Shown: one piece after another, positions 1 through 9,700 of the stretch
How positions within the stretch are numbered: the first letter of the stretch is position 1
Layout of the letters: each line of letters begins with the position of its first letter
From: CAYWKS01 sp964458935
GTDB taxonomy: Bacteria; Planctomycetota; Phycisphaerae; Phycisphaerales; Zrk34
Reading direction: 5' to 3'
Assembly: GCA_964458935.1 (NCBI GenBank)
Contig: CAYWKS010000009.1
Coordinates: forward strand, 1 to 64,000
Length of the DNA stretch: 64,000 nucleotides
Notes under the pieces: model-generated
What the model was told of the DNA's origin: nothing
Databases searched by the model: none
Seen by the model: the letters and a program-made list of their open reading frames with translations, nothing else
Program-made: the position numbers and the translations under genes

Positions 1-958
1 CCAGCCCTCCACCCCTCTTCCCCTCCCTCCAATCTCAGCCAACAGCCCGAACGAATCCAAGAGCCCCGGCAGTCGGATAATGTATGTACATTATTGGATC
101 CCGCACCACCAGTCAATCCGCTCGCGTCGCCGCCTTCGAACCGCGGCCGGTTGAGCCGCGGCCCCGCCATCAGCTCCGGCCCCGCCATTCATCGTCGGCC
201 CCGCCATCACGCATGCCGCCGCTGGCGCTCCAACACGGTCTATCCCGCAATCGCAACACCGCCGCGACGCCGCTGTCTCGCCGCGGCTGCTGCGGTCCGG
301 CCAAGCCCATCCAGCCAGATACCGGAACAGGGGCTACGGGGTTGCTCCGATCGCCATACCTGCGCCCGCGCACCACCCCGGAATGCCCCGGAATGCCCCG
401 GCATTGCCCCGGCATTGCCGCGGTATGCCCGAAGAAAATCCTGCAAGGCCCCCGAGTACTGCCGGGGTCGAATCCGGTGGGCACTTCTCGTCTGCGTGGC
501 TCCAAGCGTTCCGCGCACCGGCGCGCCGCACCCCGACGCTGCGTTTTCGCCGCTCTCAACCGTGTTTCGACGCCCTGGCGCGCGGCGACCTGACGCGCCG
601 TCCACGGGTAGAGGCCCACATGAACATCACCGCGGCCATCCCGTCACGCCGGGCCCGGGCGAGCCTGCGGCCGACCCGAAGCAATACCCCGGCACCCCCG
701 GCACCCCCGGTGCCGCCGGTGCTCCCGGCTGCCTGTCCGCCCGGCCACCCCCGGCCAAGGCCCAAGTCCAAGCGCAAACTACTTGAAATAAATGGTTTAT
801 CGCTCAGCGACACGCTCGGAACACCCCCCACACGGACACGCGACGTCACCGGGCGCATCGACCGGTCGTTTGCCTGTTTTTCGTTGAATAGCCGTGGCCG
901 CGTGGCTGACCGGCCCGGACACCGCGCGTCGCGTGGCCGGCGGACCGCCTCGCCCGGG
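1..958. other. Gene-free stretch with short palindromes and repeats
   Basis: I see no credible protein gene here. Open frames exist on both strands but are low-complexity, Arg/Pro/Ala-rich and overlap each other, as expected from GC-rich non-coding DNA. Visible structure includes a near-perfect palindrome at 77-94 (arms ATAATGTA and TACATTAT around TG). Around 380-425 there is a cluster of AATGCC / GGCATT inverted units able to form a hairpin, and near 690-735 a run of GGCACCCCC-type units. The minus-strand gene at 959-1870 reads toward this stretch, so part of it may be its 3' untranslated region. Confidence 0.55.
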
Positions 959-1870
959 TCAGTACAGCAGCCGCACCCGCTCGGGTCTGGCCTTGCGGAT
1001 CACCGGCACCTGGACCTTGATGGACGGGTCGCGCTGCAATCCGACGACCTGCACGAGCACGCGGCGGATGTGCCGGCCGTGCGCGTCGTACTGGTCGACG
1101 CTGACCTGCCCCCGCGCCAGCGCTTCGAGCGTCAGCCGCCGCGTCATGTCGTCCGCGGACGCCGCCCACGCCGCCGCCAGCGCCGGCTCGTCGGCCGGAT
1201 AAGACTCGGTCCGCGCCAGCTCGATGACCAGGTACTCCCGGCCGTCGATCGCCTCGAGGGTCTTGCCCGCGATGGTGAGGTAAGGCTCGAACGGCCCGGG
1301 GTCGACGCCGATCGCCTCGAGGTCGATCGGCGTCAGCCGCTGCGCCGCCTCGCCGAACATCTTCCCGTATGGCACCCAGATCGCCGAGGCGGCGATGATC
1401 ACCGCCGCGATCCCCACGCCGATCCCGATCAGCTTCAGCCGATCACGCAGCTTCAGCGGCTCCGCCGGGGCCACCGTCGGCGCCTCGACCGTCCGCTGCT
1501 GGCATTCGACCTTGCCCCCGGGGCCGATCGCGTAGATCGTCTGCACCTCTTGCCCCGAGCGGTACTCGGCCGACCGCAGCGTCGAGAACACGCCCGACCG
1601 TTGCGGCGGGGTGAACGATTGCAGCAACTGGTCCAGCAACTGCCGGATCGTCTCCGCGGGGTCCGGGCCCAACCGCTCGGCGGGGATCGGGTCGGCGTCG
1701 GGCAGCAGGCTGAAGCTCGCGCCGTCGATCTCGACGCTGAACCGCAGGTCCGCCCGCTGCGCGAACGACACCCACTCGCGGAGCCCGTCGGCGACCGACT
1801 CGTCGTCCGGCGGCAGATGCCCCTCGACCAGCCCGTCCAGCTCGATCGTGCCTTCGATGTTGCGCGTCAT
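959..1870 (-). CDS. Hypothetical protein with one central membrane segment
   Basis: 303 residues. I do not recognise a family. The start chosen is the ATG at 1870, because it overlaps the TGA of the upstream gene as ATGA, a normal coupled arrangement. Residues 1-140 are acidic and soluble. One strongly hydrophobic stretch (GIGVGIAAVIIAASAIWV) lies near residue 150, and about 130 soluble residues follow, ending PERVRLLY. This looks like a single-pass membrane protein with domains on both sides. It is translationally coupled to the GYF_2-domain membrane protein, so the two probably act together, though the sequence does not say how. A longer frame upstream would only add residues overlapping the neighbour. 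Confidence 0.75.
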   Translation of the reverse strand: MTRNIEGTIELDGLVEGHLPPDDESVADGLREWVSFAQRADLRFSVEIDGASFSLLPDADPIPAERLGPDPAETIRQLLDQLLQSFTPPQRSGVFSTLRSAEYRSGQEVQTIYAIGPGGKVECQQRTVEAPTVAPAEPLKLRDRLKLIGIGVGIAAVIIAASAIWVPYGKMFGEAAQRLTPIDLEAIGVDPGPFEPYLTIAGKTLEAIDGREYLVIELARTESYPADEPALAAAWAASADDMTRRLTLEALARGQVSVDQYDAHGRHIRRVLVQVVGLQRDPSIKVQVPVIRKARPERVRLLY

Positions 1871-2454
1871 GATGTCGGTGCCCGGAACTCCGGCAGCGAA
1901 CCCGCCGTCGTCCAGTCGCTCAGTCGCTCGGTCCACACGAGGCTCGTTCCATGAAGCCGGCCTTCATCCATGAGCGTCCGGATGTTGTGAACCGAGGTCG
2001 GCCCGATGGCCTGGCCGTTCCGCTCGTAGTACCAATGGCCGTTGCCGTCGGCGTCCTGGGGCCCGGTCGCCTCGAGCCGGTTCGGGCTCGACGCCGGGTC
2101 CGCGGGCAAGTGCCCGGCCGACTCGTCCGACGCGGTCAGCAGCGGCTGGTTGGCCGCCCGCGTGTCCAGGCCCAGCGACTCGTCGTGCCGGTCCAGCCGC
2201 GCCGTCGCATGGCGGCGGAACGCCTCGTTCTTCATCCGTTCCTGCCGCAACTGCTCGCGCAGCCGACGCGCCTCCCGTTCGCTCTGTTCCTCCCGCGCCC
2301 GCTGCTCCTTGAGGTTCGGCAGCACCGCGACGATGATGATCCCGATCAGCCCCAGCAGCAGCCCGCCGAAAAACCACCCGATGACCGAGCGGCCCTTGAC
2401 CGAGGCGATCGCCGCGGCAATCGCACCTGTGATCAGAAAGATGATCAGTTCCAT
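1867..2454 (-). CDS. Membrane-anchored GYF_2 (DUF4339) domain protein
   Basis: 195 residues, starting at the ATG at 2454 (MELIIFLITG), which puts a membrane segment at the N-terminus as usual for this architecture. Two hydrophobic segments fill residues 1-45. A basic/acidic heptad-like stretch rich in Glu, Arg and Gln (about 50-85) probably forms a coiled coil. The last 50 residues form a GYF_2 domain: WYYERNGQAIGP, then LMDEGRLHGTSLVW and W..A..LPEF. GYF_2 domains are common in bacterial membrane proteins and are thought to bind peptides; the ligand is unknown. The stop codon overlaps the start of the next gene. The frame extends further upstream, but that extension is Arg/Ser-rich and unlike a real N-terminus. 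Confidence 0.8.
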   Translation of the reverse strand: MELIIFLITGAIAAAIASVKGRSVIGWFFGGLLLGLIGIIIVAVLPNLKEQRAREEQSEREARRLREQLRQERMKNEAFRRHATARLDRHDESLGLDTRAANQPLLTASDESAGHLPADPASSPNRLEATGPQDADGNGHWYYERNGQAIGPTSVHNIRTLMDEGRLHGTSLVWTERLSDWTTAGSLPEFRAPTS

Positions 2455-2595
2455 GACCCGTCCCGTGCTCGCGACCGGCGAGGCGACCCGCCGGCGGGAC
2501 GCCGACTTCGATCGCGACGCGGCCAGGCTCTGGTCCGTGCCCCGAAGACGCCGCCGACCGACCGCCGACGTCAACCGCCAAACATAGCCCGCCCG

Positions 2596-3486
2596 CTAGA
2601 ACAATTCAATCACGATCAGGTTGTGCAGAAAGTGGATCAGCATCGACGGATACAGCGATTGCGTCTTCATCTTCGTCCAGCCCAGCAGCACCCCGACCAG
2701 GAACAGCACCGGCAGGCTGTACAGCGACAGGTGCACCGCCGCGAACAGCGCCGAAGCCACCACGATCGCCCCCAGCGGACCGATCGCCACGCCCAGCCAA
2801 TGCTGCATCAGCCCCCGGAACGCGATCTCCTCCGTCACCGCCGGCACCACGCAGAAGCTCAGGATCAGCATGGGCCGGCCCAACTGCTCGGTCAACCGCT
2901 CGATGGAGTCCACCGTCCAGTTGTCCGGCAAGCCGCCCAACCACTGCGGCAAGACCGCGTGCCAGAAGTAGTTGATCACCAGCACCAGCGGCAGCCCCAG
3001 CAGGACCGCCACCCACGCCTCGCCCTGGAAGAGCCCCAGCCGCCGAAACTGGACCTTCAGCGAGCCCCAGTACAACGCCGCGAAGATCGCCGTCACCAGG
3101 ATGATGACACCATCGGCGAAGAACAGGGCGAAGTGAGGCTCGTCCTCGTCGAACGCCGCCATGTTCACGATCGCGATCAGCAGCACCGCGGCCAGGTAGG
3201 TCCAGAACAGCGGGGCGACGTTCGGCGCCCTCAGCGCGACCTGCTCCTCGCCGGTCAGCCTCCGCGGGCGACGCGGCGGGATCACGTTCTCGATGCGCTT
3301 GTAAGGCGTCGCACAGCGCAGGCAGAAGTAGAACAGTGGATGCAGCTCGGCCCCGCAATACGCGCAGTGCTCCGGCGGGGCGTACTCGCGCACCGCGCCG
3401 CCCGCTGCACCCTCGCCCGAGGTGGACATCATCGATCGCGATGCGTCAGCCCCGGACGCCGATCTGGACTCATCGGACTCGGCCAC
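2596..3486 (-). CDS. Zinc-ribbon CPBP family intramembrane metalloprotease
   Basis: 296 residues from a GTG at 3486; an ATG at 3432 is an alternative start, so the N-terminus is uncertain. The N-terminal part carries a zinc ribbon (CAYCG, then CLRCA about 15 residues later). Hydrophobic segments typical of the CPBP (CAAX protease and bacteriocin-processing) family follow. The diagnostic motifs are present: EEIAFRG (EExxxR), a histidine in the AAVHLSLY segment, and HFLHN near the C-terminus. These residues form the metal site of the glutamate-type intramembrane protease fold. Family members cleave prenylated or membrane peptides or act in bacteriocin immunity; the substrate here is unknown. 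The gene reads in the same direction as the GYF_2 pair, 141 nt upstream of it. Confidence 0.85.
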   Translation of the reverse strand: MAESDESRSASGADASRSMMSTSGEGAAGGAVREYAPPEHCAYCGAELHPLFYFCLRCATPYKRIENVIPPRRPRRLTGEEQVALRAPNVAPLFWTYLAAVLLIAIVNMAAFDEDEPHFALFFADGVIILVTAIFAALYWGSLKVQFRRLGLFQGEAWVAVLLGLPLVLVINYFWHAVLPQWLGGLPDNWTVDSIERLTEQLGRPMLILSFCVVPAVTEEIAFRGLMQHWLGVAIGPLGAIVVASALFAAVHLSLYSLPVLFLVGVLLGWTKMKTQSLYPSMLIHFLHNLIVIELF

Positions 3487-3647
3487 GCGGGCATTGTAAC
3501 CGCCCGCCGCGATCGAGTGGGGCGCCAAAGCCATCCCCGCGCGAGCGTGGGGTCGGTCGACCGGGCGGAACACGATGCCGGAGAACGGCGCACCCAGCGC
3601 GTGAAGTGGACTGGGCCATGCACGGGGTGTGAGCCCGCAAACACCAA

Positions 3648-3683
3648 AGAAAAGCGTCTCCAGGGCGCGGGCCCTGGAGACGC
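3648..3683 (-). terminator. Intrinsic terminator of the giant lyase gene
   Basis: Perfect 13-bp inverted repeat (GCGTCTCCAGGGC / GCCCTGGAGACGC) with a 4-nt loop at 3654-3683. On the minus strand it is followed by TTTTCTTT. It begins about 31 nt past the stop codon of the 2,532-residue protein and should end that transcript before the CPBP protease gene. Confidence 0.9.
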
Positions 3684-3714
3684 GAGTGAATGCGGGGGTT
3701 GAAGCGGAGACGGC

Positions 3715-6700
3715 CTATTGCATCTCGACCGTGATGCTGGCCACGTCGGTGATGGCGGACTTGTCCGTGCCGTCCCTGTTGCCGGCCTTGACGTAGGTGG
3801 TGGTGTTGAAGACGTCGTAGAAGCCGCTGGTCCCCCAACCGCCGCTGGCGGACTCGAGCGAGTCGGCGCCGGCGATGTTCAGGTTCCAGCCGCTGGCATT
3901 GACGATGACCTCGATGGTGAAGCCGTCCTCAAGCTGGCTGGTGTTGAACGAGGTGTCCTCGTGCAGCTTGTCGCGGGTATTGAGGCTGTCGACGTCCTGG
4001 GCGAACAGCCCGAACGCGGCGCCATCGTTGCTGAGCTGGACCGAGAGGCCGGGCAGATCGGCGGGGTCATAGCCTTTGCCGGCCAGGCCGGTGTTACCGC
4101 CGGTGGGTTCCAGGGCGAAGGCAAGCATGGTGGGCCGGTCACTGCCGGTCCAGGAATCCACGACGATGGTCCACTTGATCTCGGGCTGAGCCGCGCCGTC
4201 GAACGCGTTGTCGCTCCACATCATGACGTGCTTCCAGTTGCCTCCGCTGTTCGAGGCATCCAATGTGGCGTTGCCCGCCGACTCGTAGACGCGGGATGTA
4301 TCGGTGACGCTGAATCCGGCGATCACATCGCCAGCGCCGCCGACGCTGATGTCGCCATCATCGAACGTATCCATGAACAGCGGCATGGACGATGTGGTTT
4401 GGGTCATCGCGCTGACGAAGTTGGAGCAGTCCGAGGTAGCGCCACCGTCATACGCGAGAACGCGGTAGTGGTACAACGTGGCCTCGGACAGGCCCGTGTC
4501 GGAGTAGCTGGTCACGTTGGCTCCGACGGTGGCGATCTCGGTCCAGGTGCTGCCGTCGGGCGATCGCTCGATGCGGTAACCGGTCTCCGAGCCGGCGTTG
4601 TCCGTCCACGACAGATCGATCTGCGAGGTGGAGGCCGCGGTGGCGGTCAAGTCGGTCGGCTTGGCCGGCAATTCGGCGTTGACCGTGATGCTGTCGATGA
4701 CCGCCTTGGCGGCGTGGAGCGTGCCGTCCATGATCGAAGCCTTGACGAAGGTCGTGCTGTTGAACACGTCGGCGTAGCCGCTGGTGCCCCAACTGCCGCT
4801 GGCGTCTTCGACGCTGGGAGCGCCCTCGACGTCCACCGACCAGCCGTTGGGGTCCAGGGTGACGGTCACGACGAAGCCGTCCTCGAGTTCACTCACGTTG
4901 AAGGAGGTGTCCTCGTGCAGCTTGTCGCGGGTGTTGACCCCGCCGACGTCCTGCGCGAACAGGCCGAACGCCGCGGAGTCCTTGGCCATCTGCAACGAGA
5001 CCCCGGGCTGACCCTCCTTGTCGTAGCGGCCGCCGCCGATGGCCGACCAACCGCCGGTCGGCTCGAGCGCGAAGCTCAGGTCCTTGTTGTGGTTGGACCC
5101 GGTCCACGAGTCAACCACGATCGTCCAGACGATCTGAGACTCGGCGGCGCCGTCGAAGGCGTTGTTCGCCCAGAGCGACGTCCGGGTCCAATCGCCGCCG
5201 TCGGTCGAGTCGAGCGTGAGGAACCCTCCGGCCTCGGTGGCGATGGCGCGGCCGTTGTCGTTGAACGTGAAGCCCGCGTTGACATCGTCCGGATCACCCG
5301 TGGCCAGGTCGCCGTTGCAGAACGTGTCCCTGAACAGGGCGGTGATCACTGCCGGCGTGGTCACGACCGCTGTGTTCGAATAACCCGAGTACTCCGTTGC
5401 GTCGTACGCCGCGACGCGGTAGTGATAGGTGGTCCCGCCCGAGAGCCCGGTGTCGGAGTAGCTGGTGACGTCCGCGGCGACGGTCATCACCTGGGACCAG
5501 TTGCTGCCGTCGAGCGACCGCTCGATGACCTGACCGGTCTCGCCCTGGGCGTTGTCAGTCCAAGTCAGGTCGACCTGGGTCTCGGAAGCGGCGACTGCGG
5601 CCAGGCTCGTCGGGCCGCTGAGGGTCACGCCACTGACCGCGATACGCTCGACCTCAACCTTGAGGTCATGGTCCGTGCCACACTTGAGGGCCGCCTTGAC
5701 GTAGGTCGAGCTGCCAAACACATCGCCGTAGCCGTTGCTGGGCCCCCAGCCGCCGCTGGCGTCTTCCATGCTGGCCGCGCCAAGCACGGTCCAGGTCCAG
5801 CCCCCATCGCTGACTTCGACCTGGATGGTGAAGCCATCTTCCAACTCGCTGCTGTTCAGCGAGCTGTCTTCATGGAGCATCTCGGCCGGGTTGGCGCCGT
5901 TCACGTCCTTCGCGAACAGGCCGATCACGCTGGCATTGTTGGCCATCTGGATGTAGAGGCCCGGCCCGCCATCGTTGCCGTAGGCGCTGCCGATATCACT
6001 CTGGCCACCCGATGGCTGCAACGCAAAGGCGACCAGGTGAATGGAATCGTCAGGCACGAAGGAGTCGACGACGATCGTCCAGACGAGCTTCGATGCGCCG
6101 TTGGGGTCAAAACCGCTCTTGCTCCACATCCTCGCGGTTTCGTAGTTGCCGCCGTCCGACGCGTCGAGCAGCACGTTGCCGCCGGACTCGATGACCCGGC
6201 TGGCCTTATTCACGTGGAACCCGCCGTTGACGTCGCTGCCGCTGCCCGAGCCGATGTCGCCGTCCTCAAAGTCATCGCGGAACAGGGCAATCCCCGTCTC
6301 AGGTTGCACGCTGATGTTGATCGGGTCCGAAGTGCCGGTCAATCCGTCGTTGTCGGTGGCGACGGCGGTCAGCGTGTAGTTGCCGGCGGTGACGTTGGCC
6401 CAAGAGATGCTGTACGGCGCGGACGCATCCGTGCCGATCGGGCTGCCGTTGGCGTAGAAGTCGACCTGGCTGACGCTGCCGTCCATGTCAGAGGCGTCGG
6501 CCGCGACGGTGACGGAGCCCGCGATGAACTCCTCGCCGGGGTTGGGCGCCGTGATATCCACACGGGGTCGACCGGAGGTGTACAGATCACTCTGAACGAT
6601 GGGCCGACGCGCCATCGCGTCGCTTTCCCACTCGAAGTCCACGCTCGGCGTCCAGCGATCATTGGGCGCGACGTAGTGGACCATCTCGATCGGGTGCAGC

Positions 6701-9700
6701 CCCGCACGCAGCGCCACGTCCACGCTCCGCATGGCGTGCGTGCCCGCCTTGGGGCCCGCGTTCGGGTCGTCGCGGTAGTACTCCATCGGCAGCACATCGT
6801 CCCCGTCGAGGGTCAGGCCGCCGGCGAGGTCGGGGCGATAGTGGATCGTGTACACACCGTCGGCGGGCACGTTGAGGTAGCCGTCGTAGTAGAACCAGGC
6901 GCTTTCGCCGTGCGGCAGCAGATGATCCTTGAGGAAGGCATCGATCGTGAACGTCGGGACGATTTCCTGCTCGACGGCTGGGCCGTTCTCGCTGTCGCTG
7001 CGGATACGCGCGAGGCCCGGCGTCAGCTCGCCCATGGGCACGTTGGTCGCGTCCTTATCGAACGTGAACTTGTACTCATCGGGCACGGCGGTCTTGAGGC
7101 CGTCCGTGTCGACCGAACGCACGAGCAGGGTGGTCTCGCTGTTGATGTTGATCGGCGCGACATAGAGGTTCCACGACACCCCGTCGTCGAGCGAGTAATG
7201 CACGTCGCCACCCTCGGCCGCCGTCGTGCAGGTGACGCTCACCGGTTCGAGGAACGCACCGCCGGCCGGTGTGACGTACACGTCGCTCTGATTGGATGCC
7301 TTGGTGTGAATGGTGTACGTCGTGGCCCCGGGGAACGACCGGTACGGCAAGTGCCACTCGGTCAGGCCGTTCGGATCGATGCGCAGGCCGTGGCTGTCCG
7401 CGGTGTAGATCGTGGTGACGCCCCCGGCGGTCTCGACCCGGTCGATCTCGGCGCACCAGCCGCCGCCATTGCCGCTGCTGTAGTTGCTCAGGAGGACCCA
7501 TTGGCCGTTCAGCGCGGTGCCCGTCGGGATCGCGGTGTTCTCGGGGACCACGATCGCGTCCTCTTCACCCAACCACCGACTGGTCGTGTGTGACACGGTG
7601 CCGGTGTAAGCGTCGGTGGTTCGCGTGAGGTTGACGTTGGCGGAGGTGTCGGAAAGCAGAGAGCCGCCGACCAGGTACGCGTCGCGCTGGCCGGAACTTG
7701 ACTCGGCAATGACGCCCAGGCGACCGCTGAACTGCAGGTCGTCCTTCACGAAGTTGACGACCTCGCCACTGGTCGAGAGCAGCACGCGATCCGTCCGGTC
7801 GCCCAGGTCGATCTGCAGCGCCACGAGGTCCCGGATCGCGAATCGGCTGTCGAACTTGTCAATCGCCAGGGGGGACAGGCTTGACGCGGCGGGGCTGACC
7901 TTCACCGAGTCGAGCACCAGCTTCGCCGTCTTATCCGTGCCGTCGTTCACCAGGCACTTGACAAAGGTCGTGTCGCTGAAAACGGTGTTGTAATCGTGGG
8001 CGCCCCACGCGCCGCTGGCGCTCTCGAAGCTCGCCGCGCCGGTCACGCTGATCGACCAACCGCTCGCATCGGCCGACAGCGTGACGGTGAACCCGTCTTC
8101 GAGTTCACTCATATTGACGTTGAGGTCCTGGTGAAGCAGGTCTCGTGCGGTCGTGTCGTCGCCGTCCGTGTCGGCGGCGGTGAGCACAACGTCGCCCTTT
8201 TGACCGTTGATCTGCAGCGCCAAGCCCGCGACACTGTGCTGGTCGTTGACGGATAGGCTGAGCCCGTTGTTGTTCGGCCGCAGCGCGAAGGCCGTGGTCC
8301 GGTCCCGATCGGTGCGCTGGAAGGAGTTGATCGTGAACGTGGCGGAATAAGCACCGGTGCCCACCGCATCAAACGGCGAGAGGCTGGTGACCTCCGCCTT
8401 GCCCCAGTTGCCGTTTGCCACATCGCAGTCGAGGGTGAGCGTACCGCCCGCCTCGTACACCTGAGCGCCGTGCGAGGTCTGATTGATCGTAAACCCGGCC
8501 TCCACGTCGCCCGATCCGCCGGTGGCGATGTCACCGTTGTCGAAGTTGTCCAGCAGCAGATCGCCGGCGCTGGCCTCGATACGGATCGTGTTGTTGCCGG
8601 CGTTGAGGTCGGCGTCCAGGTCGTAGGTGGCGAACGTTGTCTCGCCACCGGTGCCGGGGAAACTCAGCCCCTCTTCGACGACCGTGCCGTTGACCGAGAT
8701 GTTCACCGGCCGAATCCCGCCCAGACCATACCGGAACGTCAGCGTATGATTGCCCGTGATCTGGGCGTTCACGGTCCACTCCGCCCAATCGCCGTCCGAG
8801 GGGATGCTCAGGTAGCCGCTGCCGGTGTAATCGCCGCCGGTCAGCACCTGCGTGCCCGACTGATTCGCGTAGTTTTCGCCCTGGTGTTCGGTCGTTGTGC
8901 CGAGCGTGGAGATGCTTTGCACGCTGTTGATGTGCGGTGAGCCGGCCCACATCTCGTGCACCACGACAAACAGCGTTTCCTCTTCTTCGGGGCGGACGTC
9001 GCGCAGCATGAGCTTGGGAATCTTCTGTTCATTGACGTAATCGCTCTCGGGCAACCCGTCGCTGATCCTGGCCAGCCAAGGCACTTCGAAGAGGTAAACG
9101 TCCATGTTCGGCTGGGCGATCACGTGGTGGGTGGTCCCGATGGCCGGCTCGCTCGACCACGAGCCCGCTGTCGCGCGATACGGAAGCAGGGTGTTGTCGG
9201 GATAGGGGCCCTGGTCGAGCCACTCCGGCCAATGGAAGTTGCCCGTGGGCATGGCGGGCCACGGCGTCTGGCATTGGTAGGTCAGCTTGAAGTCACTCTC
9301 AGCCGATCCCTTCGTGGGATTGTAGAAGTGCGAGTACGTCGACTCGGTCGTGCTGCTCATTGACGTGGTGATCGACGCCGTTTGGCGGTGCATCGACGAA
9401 CTGCGGAGCATGTAGTCTCGCGTCTGGTTGGTGGCGGGCGCGCCGACGTCGCGTATGCCCTTCACACGGAACACGTCGACGACGTAGGGCCGATTGATAT
9501 CCACCGTGTTGAGGATCAACGTCCGGGCGTAGTTGTTCGGCTGGCTCCCGAACTGGTAGCCCTGGGCGTGGTACGCCTTGGCGGCACCCACGCTGACGAC
9601 GCTTACACCGGGCATGGTCGGCTCATACATCAGCGGGTCGCCGTCCTCATCACCATCCTGCTGGCTCTGATTCAGCGTGACCGTGTTGTGGGATTTGGTC

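Noticed and set aside
94..786. Open frame with collagen-like PGTPGTPG stretch
   Set aside because: Low-complexity Arg/Pro/Ala composition, overlapping frames on both strands and no start signals; the repeat is a product of GGCACCCCC units in GC-rich DNA.
3718..7593. 1,291-residue plus-strand open frame
   Set aside because: It is the antisense of the giant lyase gene, with His/Arg/Asp/Val-rich composition typical of shadow frames in GC-rich genomes.
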